A stretch of DNA of 52,288 nt. It comes from Candidatus Binatia bacterium. GTDB taxonomy: Bacteria; Desulfobacterota; Binatia; UBA9968. Shown here piece by piece: positions 15,123 through 24,199 of this stretch (position 1 is its first letter; each line of letters begins with the position of its first letter). Location of the stretch: contig DASXUF010000190.1 of NCBI GenBank assembly GCA_036504975.1, forward strand, positions 1-52,288. Reading direction: 5' to 3'. Both the position numbers and the translations under genes were made by a program. The notes below the pieces were generated by a model. That model did not search any database. It worked only from the letters and a program-made list of their open reading frames with translations, and had not been told where the DNA came from.

Positions 15123-17229
15123 AAAACCGCTGCGCCAGCCAGCCTTCGGATAACAAGGTTACAATGAGAACGAGCAGCAAGGGAAGAGAGAGATCGCTTC
15201 TGCTGCCGCCTTGGTCGAGAGAGTCGATCGCAATGATCTCGGCGCGCGCAGGATTGAGCCGCGCCAGAAGCTCCGGCTCGCTGATGGTCGCGAGACGCGA
15301 TTCCAAAAACGGTGGATTCACCGGATAAACCGGCGGCACGCTTCCTTGCTGGTCCGCGGCCGGCGGCGCAGCCACCCGATAAATTCCGGCGATATGGTTT
15401 TCGCTGAAAGAGGCCGCCGCGTTGTCGCTCTCGGCCGCGAGACTCACCTCCCGTTCCTTTTTGTCCGGCGGGGTGATTTTCAAGCTCTTGCCGACGTAGG
15501 ACGGCGGCAGCGAGAATTTCTTCGCGCCGCCGACCGCGATGCCCGTGTCCAACGAGCCTTTTTTCTCCGCTTGCAGATAGCTCACCAGCGATTGCGTCAG
15601 CGGCAGATACGCGGTCTTAAGCGGCAGATCGCTCCAGTCGCGGTCCGCGCTCGTGCTGACGAGAATGACCCGTCCCGAGCCGACTCTCTTTTCCAACGCC
15701 AGAGGATCGCCGTTGCCGAGCGCTATCAGCGCCGATGCGCCGGGAGCTTCGGTGCGGAAATAGCCCATGACACGCGTCGATTTGAGCGATTCCAATAAGA
15801 TCGGATCGGAAAAAGGCGCCAGCGCCGGGTGCTTGATCTCGATCCTGTCGATTTTCTCCGGGCCGCTTGCGGCGACCATTCTTTTGTCGCGGAGGCGCGC
15901 GGGCAAAATCGATGGCGAGGAGTCAAACAGCTTGCGGTCGTAGTCCTCGGCCTGAACCCGGTCGCCTAAAAAAATCAGCAGGCCGCCGCCCTGGCGCAAA
16001 TACTCCCTCAGTCGCGACAGGAGCGCGTCGGGAATCGCCGCCAGGTTGCACAAGATCACGGCCTGATAGGAATCCAGCGCGACCGTTCCGAGGCCGTCGG
16101 CGACGGCGACCGTCGGGAGAAACGGCGAGCCGTCGCTCTCGCCGGCGGGATTGAGCGCGCGGGTGAGAAAAAAAGTCTCGCTCAGGACGAGAGAAGTTTG
16201 CGGATCTCCGTCGACGATCAGGACCTTGAGCTTGTCCTGCGCCTGGAGGGTGAAATAAGAAACCGGGTTTCCCGCGAGCCGCTCTTTCTTGAGCGTGACC
16301 GAGCCGTGATGGCTCCCCGCCGCCTTCAGAACGAACTGAAAGGCGACTTCGGTCTCGCTCCTGGGCGCGAGCGAGACGAGCTTCTGCTCCCGCGGCTGAT
16401 CGTCGATGTGAAGCTGCACGAGCAGGTCTTTGATCTCGTGGTCGCCGAAATTCGCGATCACGACCTGCAAGGGGATCGGCAGCCCGACGCTCACGTCGCG
16501 TCCGCGCAGCCGGATCTCTTTTACGGCGGCGTTCGGCGGCTCATCCTTGGGTCCCACCTTGATGATTTTCAGCGGCACCAGCGGATCGTATTGCTTGACG
16601 GCCGAGAGGCTGAAGCGGTCCCAATCGGTCAGCGCCGTGTCCGTGATGACCCAAATTTCTTTTTGCGCCGCCGGCTCGCGGAGCAGCTCGTAGGCCTGGC
16701 CGAGGGCCGGGGCGAAGTCGGCGCTGCCGTCGGCCGTCTTCGCGCCTTCCAGGTCGCGCAGGAGAACTTCTTTCTCGCGCTTCAGGCGCGCCGGCTCCTT
16801 CGACGCGGCGTTGGTCGTGATGAGCGCCGCGCGATGGTGGGGTCCGATAGACGCGAAGAGCCGCGCGGCGGCGCCTTTCGCCTGCTTGAAGCCCTCGCCG
16901 TCGCGGCTCCATTTCATGCTGAGAGAGTTGTCCAGGACGACGGCGATGGCCGAGGCTCCGCCGCCGGCGAACAGGCCGACGCCGGTCTGAAAAATCGGCC
17001 GCGCCAGAAGCAGCACGAGCACGAGCACGGCAAACGTTCTGAGCGCGAGAAGAATCCAGTGGCGCAGACGCTTGGTGCGCGAGATGCGCTTCTGCGAAAG
17101 CAGCAGGAAACGCACGGCGGGGAAGCGTATCCTTTTGATCCGCCGCCGGTTCAGCAGGTGAATCACGATCGGCAGCGAGGCGGCGAACAGGCCGAAGAGA
17201 TACGCGGGGTGAAGAAAAAAAAGCGACAT
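15115..17229 (-). CDS. BatA-like VWA membrane protein
   Basis: This 704-residue protein opens with the BatA/DUF4381-type helix FLHPAYLFGLFAASLPIVIH and the basic motif LLNRRRIKRIRFPAVRFL, then a second helix (about 60-80). A VWA domain follows with VLDNSLSMKW as a degenerate MIDAS (DNSLS). After it come beta-rich and GATase-like regions (YQAVILCNLAAI, LREYLRQGGGLLIFLG) and a C-terminal helix (about 682-698). It would sit in the inner membrane with most of its mass outside. Seven bases separate it from the DUF58 gene upstream, and it overlaps the DUF4159 gene downstream. Confidence 0.88.
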   Translation of the reverse strand: MSLFFLHPAYLFGLFAASLPIVIHLLNRRRIKRIRFPAVRFLLLSQKRISRTKRLRHWILLALRTFAVLVLVLLLARPIFQTGVGLFAGGGASAIAVVLDNSLSMKWSRDGEGFKQAKGAAARLFASIGPHHRAALITTNAASKEPARLKREKEVLLRDLEGAKTADGSADFAPALGQAYELLREPAAQKEIWVITDTALTDWDRFSLSAVKQYDPLVPLKIIKVGPKDEPPNAAVKEIRLRGRDVSVGLPIPLQVVIANFGDHEIKDLLVQLHIDDQPREQKLVSLAPRSETEVAFQFVLKAAGSHHGSVTLKKERLAGNPVSYFTLQAQDKLKVLIVDGDPQTSLVLSETFFLTRALNPAGESDGSPFLPTVAVADGLGTVALDSYQAVILCNLAAIPDALLSRLREYLRQGGGLLIFLGDRVQAEDYDRKLFDSSPSILPARLRDKRMVAASGPEKIDRIEIKHPALAPFSDPILLESLKSTRVMGYFRTEAPGASALIALGNGDPLALEKRVGSGRVILVSTSADRDWSDLPLKTAYLPLTQSLVSYLQAEKKGSLDTGIAVGGAKKFSLPPSYVGKSLKITPPDKKEREVSLAAESDNAAASFSENHIAGIYRVAAPPAADQQGSVPPVYPVNPPFLESRLATISEPELLARLNPARAEIIAIDSLDQGGSRSDLSLPLLLVLIVTLLSEGWLAQRFYG

Positions 17230-17236
17230 CGGCCGG

Positions 17237-18136
17237 TCAGCCCCTCCAGCTCAGATAGCTCACCAGCGCGCGGTCTAGAGGCGTCGAGGTCGAGACGAGC
17301 TGATAGTCGATCGAGCTCGCGTGGCATTCCTTGCGCAGGTGATCGATAAATTCATCGACCACGCGGCGATAAACAGCTCGGATGGTTTGCGGATCGGCGG
17401 TGACTTTGAGATCGGCCTGTTCCAGGTCCTCGAAAAGGATATTGCCGTCGAACGGAAGCTCGATCTCCGCGCTGTCCATGATATGAAAGACGATGACGTC
17501 GTGACCGTTGAAGCGGAAAAGCCGCAGGCCCTTGAGAACTTCCTCCGGCTCGTCGAGCAGGTCCGAGACCAGGACCACCAGGCCGCGCCGCTTCGTCTTG
17601 CCGGCGATTTCCTGGAGAATTTTTCCCGTGTTCGTTTCACCGGACGGGCGGTGCGCTTCGAGCGCGCGGAGAATCTCGAAGACGTAGCCGCGCTTCGCCT
17701 TGGGCGGGATGAACGATTCGACGCGATCGGAAAAAGTCACGACGCCGGCGGCGTCCTGCTGCTTCAAAATCAGATAGGCGAGCGAGGCGGTGAGGATCGA
17801 GGCGTATTCGAACTTGGTGACGCCGTTCGAGCCGTAATCCATCGAGGCGCTGGCGTCGAGGACGAGAGTCGCCCGGAGGTTGGTCTCGTCCTCGGTCTCC
17901 TTGATGAAGTAGCGGTCGAATTTGCCGAGCGCCTTCCAATCGATGCGGCGGAGCTCGTCGCCGGGGGAATATTCGCGGTGCGATTCGAACTCGACGCTGA
18001 ATCCCTTGGACCGGCTCCGGTGGATGCCGGACATGATGCCTTCGACGACCCAGCGCGCCTTGAGATAAAGATTCGAGAGGCGCGCGAGAACGAGAGGATC
18101 GAAATAGCTTCGGTCGCCGTTGGCCATCTGAGACAT
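17237..18136 (-). CDS. DUF58 domain protein
   Basis: This 299-residue protein shows the DUF58 core GFSVEFESHREYSPGDELR followed by RIDWKALGKFDRYFIKETE and the VWA-like LVLDASASMDYG (MIDAS-like DASAS). MoxR ATPases are thought to act on such partners. Normally moxR lies directly upstream; here a 3.4-kb accessory block separates them (see 18161-21520). It heads the second half of the operon, seven bases before the BatA-like gene. Any promoter must lie within or beyond the island gene that ends at 18161. Confidence 0.9.
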   Translation of the reverse strand: MSQMANGDRSYFDPLVLARLSNLYLKARWVVEGIMSGIHRSRSKGFSVEFESHREYSPGDELRRIDWKALGKFDRYFIKETEDETNLRATLVLDASASMDYGSNGVTKFEYASILTASLAYLILKQQDAAGVVTFSDRVESFIPPKAKRGYVFEILRALEAHRPSGETNTGKILQEIAGKTKRRGLVVLVSDLLDEPEEVLKGLRLFRFNGHDVIVFHIMDSAEIELPFDGNILFEDLEQADLKVTADPQTIRAVYRRVVDEFIDHLRKECHASSIDYQLVSTSTPLDRALVSYLSWRG

Positions 18137-18160
18137 TCTACACCAAGAGTACCTATCATC

Positions 18161-18700
18161 CTACCAGCGCCGTTTCCAATAATCCCACCAGGAGCGCCAG
18201 CCGTGGTTGCGGCCCTGATAGGTGGGATTTTTCTCCACCTGCTTGAGATACGCCACAGTCTCCTCGTCGGCGTGCAGCGATTGCAACACCTCTATCTGAA
18301 ACGCAAGGCACTTCTTTTCAGCGTCCGTTCCGGTCCAGGAATCGGCGGCCGGCTTCGCGCCCGTAGCCGCGCGCGCTTCCTGGTACAGTTTGGAGTGATA
18401 ACCGTCGTGCGCGATCGCGCCGGCGTACCACAATGCCGAGTGATTCCACGTTCGCTTGCCGACAACAAACGTCGGCCGTTCGGCGTCGGCGCGCATCCCG
18501 CTGCGCCTTCCTTGTTGGATGACGGCAATGTAACGCGGGATGACGTTAAAAAACGGCGTCCGCCCGAGCAGTGCCAGCGCTTCTTTCGTGCATACAATGA
18601 ACGCTGGGCTACCTATGATCTCAATTCCATCGACAGTTTCAGAATGGGATTGTTTGAGGAGAAGACTCACAGAAAGCCGGGATTGAGGCGCTTTTGTCAA
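18161..18700 (-). CDS. Hypothetical protein with an HX3H motif
   Basis: This 179-residue protein is not recognised. The middle carries ALWYAGAIAHDGYHSKLYQE, in which His98 and His102 sit on a predicted helix as in metal-dependent peptidases, although a Glu in the HExxH position is missing (the spacing is H-D-G-Y-H). The C-terminal half (EKKCLAFQIEVLQSLHADEE) is helical and the tail is Trp-rich. No signal peptide. Its ATG overlaps the stop of the retropepsin-like gene by four bases, so the two are a coupled pair. A metallopeptidase-like role is only a guess. Confidence 0.6.
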   Translation of the reverse strand: MTKAPQSRLSVSLLLKQSHSETVDGIEIIGSPAFIVCTKEALALLGRTPFFNVIPRYIAVIQQGRRSGMRADAERPTFVVGKRTWNHSALWYAGAIAHDGYHSKLYQEARAATGAKPAADSWTGTDAEKKCLAFQIEVLQSLHADEETVAYLKQVEKNPTYQGRNHGWRSWWDYWKRRW

Positions 18701-19107
18701 ACAGGCGGAAAAGAAGACGAAGAATTAATTGCCTGCCTTCTCGGAAAGCCGGCAAGAATCATCGGCAACAGTTTTAGCTCTCGCGTTAGTGGGTTAAGAA
18801 ACAATCCCAACGCTGCCAGGGTCAAGGCGCCAAGAAGAACATGATCGTCTTCTACTCCAAAGACGACATCCGCGCCGCCTATCCGATCTCCATATTTGAA
18901 AACAGCGGCTCCCTTTTTGCGAATTACCTGCGTTCCATCCGCCAATCTGAACTGCTGCTCGGACAAAGGCTTTATTCCAAGTTTGTTTAGGATCGGAGCA
19001 GGAACTACGGAATAGATGGCCCCAGAGTCGATCAAAAACTCGACTTTCTCCGTGACCTCCGGCTTTTCCGGATTTCCGACTTCAACTTCTAAAACTGTGA
19101 GACCCAT
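18697..19107 (-). CDS. Retropepsin-like clan AA aspartic protease
   Basis: This 136-residue single-domain protein has the catalytic motif FLIDSGAIYSVVP (Asp27; DSG in place of DTG) and the flap-like IRKKGAAVFKYGD. The second family motif, DDHVLLGALTLAALGLFLNP, fits retropepsin-fold bacterial proteins, which work as homodimers. The last 15 residues, after LKLLPMILAGFP, look like an unstructured extension. The family cleaves proteins, and the substrate here is unknown. It is coupled to the HX3H protein by a four-base overlap and lies in the block that separates moxR from DUF58. Confidence 0.8.
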   Translation of the reverse strand: MGLTVLEVEVGNPEKPEVTEKVEFLIDSGAIYSVVPAPILNKLGIKPLSEQQFRLADGTQVIRKKGAAVFKYGDRIGGADVVFGVEDDHVLLGALTLAALGLFLNPLTRELKLLPMILAGFPRRQAINSSSSFPPV

Positions 19108-19224
19108 ATCAATCGGCTGTCCAGAGTAAATTTATACTACCGGATTCGAACGAAAGGAAACGCTCAAAAGTTAGTCGTCATTTCGGCCAAGCTGGCGCGA
19201 GCCCGAATCCTCCATTTCTTCCTA

Positions 19225-19254
19225 TTGCTGTAGCAGCGCTAAATCACGTAGAAT
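19225..19254 (+). promoter_or_regulatory. Possible promoter of the second hicBA operon
   Basis: TTGCTG (19225-19230) and TAGAAT (19249-19254) are 18 bases apart. They lie 33 bases before the hicB start, with GGAGGG between. Confidence 0.4.
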
Positions 19255-19286
19255 GGGAAGCGGTGAACAGAGCATTGGAGGGACGC

Positions 19287-19487
19287 ATGAAAATCCAAGC
19301 AAGTTTCGTTAAAGACGGTAAATGGTGGGTGGCTTGGAGCGAGGATGTTCCCGGAGCGCTTACCCAAGGAGCTACGCTAAAGGAGGCCCGTGAAAATCTT
19401 GCCGATGCCGTTCGCATGATCCGAGAGCCCGTCGATCTTTCCAAGCTTCCAAAAGCAAAAGTTGTGATCGAGCAGATCGAGATTTGA
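19287..19487 (+). CDS. hicB: HicB-family antitoxin
   Basis: This 66-residue protein begins MKIQASFVKDGKWWVAWSED and continues VPGALTQGATLKEARENL, the HicB fold. The ATG at 19287 is chosen over one eight codons upstream because GGAGG lies at the right distance. It is followed directly by hicA: the TGA stop and the hicA GTG are adjacent. A short tail (KLPKAKVVIEQIEI) replaces a DNA-binding domain. Confidence 0.88.
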   Translation: MKIQASFVKDGKWWVAWSEDVPGALTQGATLKEARENLADAVRMIREPVDLSKLPKAKVVIEQIEI

Positions 19488-19679
19488 GTGAAACGCAGGG
19501 AGTTGATCCGGCACTTGGTACGTTTCGGTTGTGTTCTTGCCGAGGAAGGAGCGAAACATACTAAGTATGTGAATCTTGCCGATCCGCGCCGGGTCGTTAC
19601 TGTACCGCGTCACACCGAGATTGCGGATCTTTTAGCCAGAAAAATTTGTCGTCAACTCGGCATACCCGATCCAAAATGA
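19488..19679 (+). CDS. hicA: HicA-family mRNA interferase toxin
   Basis: This 63-residue HicA starts with GTG directly after the hicB stop. Landmarks are His24 in EEGAKHTKYVN and the tail PRHTEIADLLARKICRQLGI. It looks intact. It is clearly related to the HicA at 1199-1393 (shared PRHTEI and LARKICR), but the hicBA units have different promoters and spacing, so this is not a recent local duplication. Confidence 0.9.
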   Translation: MKRRELIRHLVRFGCVLAEEGAKHTKYVNLADPRRVVTVPRHTEIADLLARKICRQLGIPDPK

Positions 19680-19689
19680 TAGGCCTTTT

Positions 19690-19899
19690 GTGTCAGACCT
19701 CGACGATCCTTATCTACCGCCGGAAATCGCCCGACTCATCGCCGCGAAGGAGCGCCGCCGGCGCGAGTTGGCCGCGCTGCCTTTCGCTCAAAAAGTGCGC
19801 ATCGTCGTGCAAATGCAAAAAATGGTGGAACCTATCTTGCGAGCGCGTGGACGTGCGGTGCGAATGTGGCCGCTCGACGATTCAAAATCAGGTCGGTAA
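19690..19899 (+). CDS. Small conserved hypothetical protein following hicA
   Basis: This 69-residue charged protein starts at GTG 19690, ten bases after hicA. It contains YLPPEIARLIAAKERRRREL, ALPFAQKVRIVVQMQKM and PILRARGRAV. Small proteins of this LPF.EKV.IVV..QKM type occur beside toxin-antitoxin or nucleotidyltransferase genes in environmental genomes. It may be an antitoxin-like helix protein. Function unknown. Confidence 0.55.
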   Translation: MSDLDDPYLPPEIARLIAAKERRRRELAALPFAQKVRIVVQMQKMVEPILRARGRAVRMWPLDDSKSGR

Positions 19900-19941
19900 G
19901 GTCCTGTCAGAAGCTCACGGAATAAGTCGGTCTCTCCTTTT

Positions 19942-20031
19942 CGTCATTACCGCGAAAGCGGTAATCCAGTTTTCCTGGTGTTTCCTGGATTCCGGCTCTC
20001 GCGTGCTGCTGCCCGCTCGGTCGGAATGACG
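19942..20031. repeat. Dispersed inverted repeat (CGTCATTACCGCGAAAGCGG type)
   Basis: The arm CGTCATTACCGCGAAAGCGG with TAATCCAG is mirrored by CTGGATTCCGG and CGGAATGACG. This is the widespread REP-like intergenic repeat whose translations read like VITAKAVIQ. It separates the hicBA transcript from the convergent small gene at 20039. Confidence 0.7.
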
Positions 20032-20038
20032 GTCAGAA

Positions 20039-20266
20039 TTATACGTGCACGATCCGCTGGACGTCGTCGGGCGACTTTGCCTCGCGGAGCCGCGGCAAAA
20101 TCGTACTCACTTCCGGATCATATTCGTCGTCGGGAGCCCCTCTTGATATAAGTTGAATTGAATCCGCCTCGCGCACGAGGCGAGACACCTCCGTGTAGAG
20201 GTCGCCATGCGCAGCCTTCAACGCCGTCTGCCTTTTCCGACGGCCTTCACTCATCACTGGTGACAC
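20039..20266 (-). CDS. Small conserved hypothetical protein
   Basis: This 75-residue protein contains GDLYTEVSRLVREADSIQ, then DDEYDPEVSTILPRLREAKS and VQRIVHV. The phrase DEYDPEVSTILPRL recurs in small proteins of accessory islands. The usual C-terminal extension after the RIVH element appears short here. An ATG at residue 5 could be the real start. It lies just downstream of the DUF4062 gene on the same strand. Function unknown. Confidence 0.5.
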   Translation of the reverse strand: MSPVMSEGRRKRQTALKAAHGDLYTEVSRLVREADSIQLISRGAPDDEYDPEVSTILPRLREAKSPDDVQRIVHV

Positions 20267-20281
20267 TGTGCAGAGCGGTCT

Positions 20282-21520
20282 CTATTTATTACAGCCCCGG
20301 CAGGTATCAGGTACCATGCTGGCAAAACTATCAGTATAGGGCCAACACGACATACAATAGTACTTCTGGCATTTATGGCATTGTCTAAAACCGAAGAGGC
20401 CGCCGGAAAAATCATTTCGCCCACAGCCAGCGCATTGTTGGGCTTTATCAAATCCTAATGCAGATACGTAAGACGGATAACCGCTTTGACCGAATACACC
20501 GACTGATCCACTAGCAGCGAGGTGTGCGCTAGGCGTAGAGTAGTGTGAGGGAAAGTAACCGCCCGCCCCGCCGCCGGCACCTCCTAAAATAAATGCCGTA
20601 TTCGCTTGTTCACGTTCCGTAATTTCGCGTCTTAATTTGTTAGTCTCATCAGACAATTTCTTAACTTTTGCTTCCAGCGCGGCTTTTTCTTCTTCTGATT
20701 TCTTTCCTTGTTCAATTTCTTCACGTGCCTTTTGTAGTTCTGTCTTCAATCGGCGTTCTTCCTCACGTAGCACCTGGACGGTGTTTGAATGTGCGTCAAT
20801 TTGTTGCATCAACTCGCGTGTCGCGCCGATAGATAGAAGCACTTCTTTGCGTTTTTCGGGAGCGAGTTCATCGATAGCTATCGAAAACGCATTTACAACG
20901 GTCTCAAGGTGCCTATTTTTAATCATGAACACTTCTGAGAGCTCATTCAGCATCTTTTTTTGTATCTCTTTTTTTATCGAGGTTACGTCAGCAAAACCCT
21001 TGATCCAAGGAATGGGCTTAGTCGTTTTAACCTCCTCGACGAACTGTAGAGTTTCAAAGGCTATTCTCTGCGGCAACGTGTGAGCGAGGAGATCACGAGC
21101 TTTTTCAGGATCTCCACTGGCCTTCGCCATAGCGGTCCGGTAACTCTGATAATGGGTCAGAACGTCATCTCGGATAAATACGAGCATCCTCTTTCTTAAC
21201 TTATGAGCATAAGCATATTCAGCATGGGTAGGTGATAATTTTCGGTCACCAAAGCATAGGCTAAAATGCGGCCAATCGAAGCTGTTCCCGTAGCGGCCGT
21301 CGATAACCAAGATAGTAACAAAGCAGCTTTCCAAAACGGGCAAGCATGATTCCCAAGGTTCCAATTCCGGAAAACGATCTGGAAATCCCTCGGCAGAACT
21401 AAGTATCGGCCGATAGCCCATATCGTTCAAATGATGAGCCAGTTCAGCCCTCAAATCTAAAAGATTGTAATCAGTTGAGCTAATGAAAATCGGGAACAGA
21501 TATTCACTAGAGATCTGCAT
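20282..21520 (-). CDS. DUF4062 protein with coiled coil and C-terminal FYVE-like zinc finger
   Basis: This 412-residue protein has four parts. Residues 8-120 are DUF4062: PIFISSTDYNLLDLRAEL, VTILVIDGRYGNS, then HAEYAYAHKLRKRMLVFIRD. A helical stretch follows, with a strong coiled coil at about 245-305. Residues 312-345 are Gly/Ser-rich. Residues 363-410 carry eight cysteines in the order CX2C-X14-CX2C-X4-CX2C-X14-CX2C, the cross-brace spacing of FYVE/treble-clef fingers but without the basic RRHHCR patch. DUF4062 domains are often effector or sensor parts of NTPase-based defence proteins; here there is no NTPase. The gene is visibly AT-richer than its neighbours, which suggests transfer. A defence or signalling role is inference. 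Confidence 0.8.
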   Translation of the reverse strand: MQISSEYLFPIFISSTDYNLLDLRAELAHHLNDMGYRPILSSAEGFPDRFPELEPWESCLPVLESCFVTILVIDGRYGNSFDWPHFSLCFGDRKLSPTHAEYAYAHKLRKRMLVFIRDDVLTHYQSYRTAMAKASGDPEKARDLLAHTLPQRIAFETLQFVEEVKTTKPIPWIKGFADVTSIKKEIQKKMLNELSEVFMIKNRHLETVVNAFSIAIDELAPEKRKEVLLSIGATRELMQQIDAHSNTVQVLREEERRLKTELQKAREEIEQGKKSEEEKAALEAKVKKLSDETNKLRREITEREQANTAFILGGAGGGAGGYFPSHYSTPSAHLAASGSVGVFGQSGYPSYVSALGFDKAQQCAGCGRNDFSGGLFGFRQCHKCQKYYCMSCWPYTDSFASMVPDTCRGCNK

Positions 21521-21567
21521 AATCTTGTCTTATCGGCGGTTTTCTAGCGACTCGCCCCGCGTGGAGT

Positions 21568-22596
<1,029 letters not shown>

Positions 22597-22608
22597 TCCT
22601 CGCCCTTT

Positions 22609-24192
22609 CTATCGCTTCATGAGCCGTTCCAAAGTCGCTCTGGCCTTCTTCGCCTGTTCCTGCTCGCCCAGCGCGCCGTAGACTTCGGAAAGCAGGCGGT
22701 GGATCTCCGGATTAAACGGATTGATCTGGAGCGCCTCTTCGAGGTCGGCTTTGGCGGCGGCGAATTCCTTGCTCGCGTGGCGCAGCCGTCCCAACTGAAC
22801 GTAGGTGCCGACCGAATCGGGATCGAGATCCTGGGCCCGCTTGAGATGCGGCAGCGCTTCTTGATAGCGCTCCTGCCTGATGAGGACCCGCGCCAGCTTG
22901 TTTAAAATAATAGGGGAACCTGGACTGGCCTGCAAGGCGCGGCGATACTCCTCGGTCGCGGCGGCGGCCCGGCCTCGCTCCAGAAGCTGGTCCGCGAGAT
23001 GCGTGCGATTGCGCGCGACGGCGGACTGGATCTCCTTCAGCTCCACCGCCTCCTCCGCTTCTTTTTGCTGGTCGCCGACGACCTTGAGCTTCCTTACCCG
23101 GGTGCCTTCGATTTCTTTCAACTGCTTCGCCTTCAAAAACGCTTTCCATTCCGCTTCGAACGTCGCATACGGCTTCGCCGTGGTTTTTTCGATCGCCTCC
23201 GGCGTCGGCCTCGTTTTCAGCTCGGACATAAGCTCGCGGACCGCGGCGTCGCCCTTTCCGTGGACCAGGAAATCGACCGCCGACGCGGCCTCGGCGTAGG
23301 CGAGCTGCACCTGCTCCGGAGTCTCCAGATAAATCAGCGACGGCTCCATTTTTTTAAACCCGACGAAACTATTTTTCGCCAGCGCCTGGGCCAGCAACGT
23401 CTGGTTGGCCGGCGTGAGATAGTCCGCGGCGGCTCTGGATTTGTCGTGCCGCCACAAGGTTTCGTAGAAGCGCGCCGTGCCCTCGTGCAGCCAGATGGGC
23501 GCTTTGTTGTCCGAGAGCCCGACGATCACGTAGTGAAGGTACTCGTGGCTGAGCGAATCGAGCCAGCGATAGCCCTGCAAGAGCACTCGCGGAGAGATGG
23601 TCATGATCTTGTTGAACTTGCAGATGCCGACGGCCCCGGTCTCTTCGATATCGCGCCGCGAAAGCGTCGAGATCGCGTTGAACGCGACCGCATCCGGCGC
23701 TATCTCGACGCGCACCTTCGCCGGCGGGGTGTAGCCCAGCGCCTGGCCGAGAGCGCGGTGGCTTTTCTCCAAGGTATCGAGCGCGTACGGCGCCAGGATG
23801 CCGTCCTTCTGCTCGTCGAGATGGAGAATGAAATGCTCGCTCTCATAGCGCTTCATCTTGCCGACCCGGTCGCGGGTCTGCTGCGCCAAGAGCCGGAGCG
23901 CCTGGCGCCGCTCGTTGGCGGAGTCGATCGCCAATGCCTGCTCGATGTGGCGCAGCGCATCGTCGTAGCGGCCCTGGTAAAAGCTCAACTGCGAGGCGAG
24001 GTCGAGCGCCGGAGCGGAGCGGGGCGTCTCTTTGAGCAGCGCGGCGGAAATCGCCTCCGCCTCGGACACCTTCCAGGCGTCGAGATACTCCTGCGCCTGC
24101 TTGATGCGCGGGTTCTCCTCGGCGCTCCAGGCCAAGAAGGGAAGCGCGGCAAGAAGAAAAAAAGCGAGAGGGAAAAAAACTTTGAATTTCAA
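22609..24192 (-). CDS. TPR protein with peptidase MA-like (gluzincin) domain
   Basis: This 527-residue protein has a signal peptide (residues 1-22, cut near AWSA). TPR-like repeats flank a central domain carrying LSHEYLHYVIVGL (His216, Glu217, His220) and a downstream WLHEGTARF (Glu237). That arrangement, HEXXH then Glu about 17 residues later, matches the peptidase MA family. The C-terminal 150 residues are canonical TPRs (AAATEEYRRALQASPGSP and similar). It would act outside the cytoplasm. It is seven bases downstream of the DUF4175 gene and 12 upstream of moxR, so it belongs to the operon. Confidence 0.85.
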   Translation of the reverse strand: MKFKVFFPLAFFLLAALPFLAWSAEENPRIKQAQEYLDAWKVSEAEAISAALLKETPRSAPALDLASQLSFYQGRYDDALRHIEQALAIDSANERRQALRLLAQQTRDRVGKMKRYESEHFILHLDEQKDGILAPYALDTLEKSHRALGQALGYTPPAKVRVEIAPDAVAFNAISTLSRRDIEETGAVGICKFNKIMTISPRVLLQGYRWLDSLSHEYLHYVIVGLSDNKAPIWLHEGTARFYETLWRHDKSRAAADYLTPANQTLLAQALAKNSFVGFKKMEPSLIYLETPEQVQLAYAEAASAVDFLVHGKGDAAVRELMSELKTRPTPEAIEKTTAKPYATFEAEWKAFLKAKQLKEIEGTRVRKLKVVGDQQKEAEEAVELKEIQSAVARNRTHLADQLLERGRAAAATEEYRRALQASPGSPIILNKLARVLIRQERYQEALPHLKRAQDLDPDSVGTYVQLGRLRHASKEFAAAKADLEEALQINPFNPEIHRLLSEVYGALGEQEQAKKARATLERLMKR

Positions 24193-24199
24193 AGCGGGA

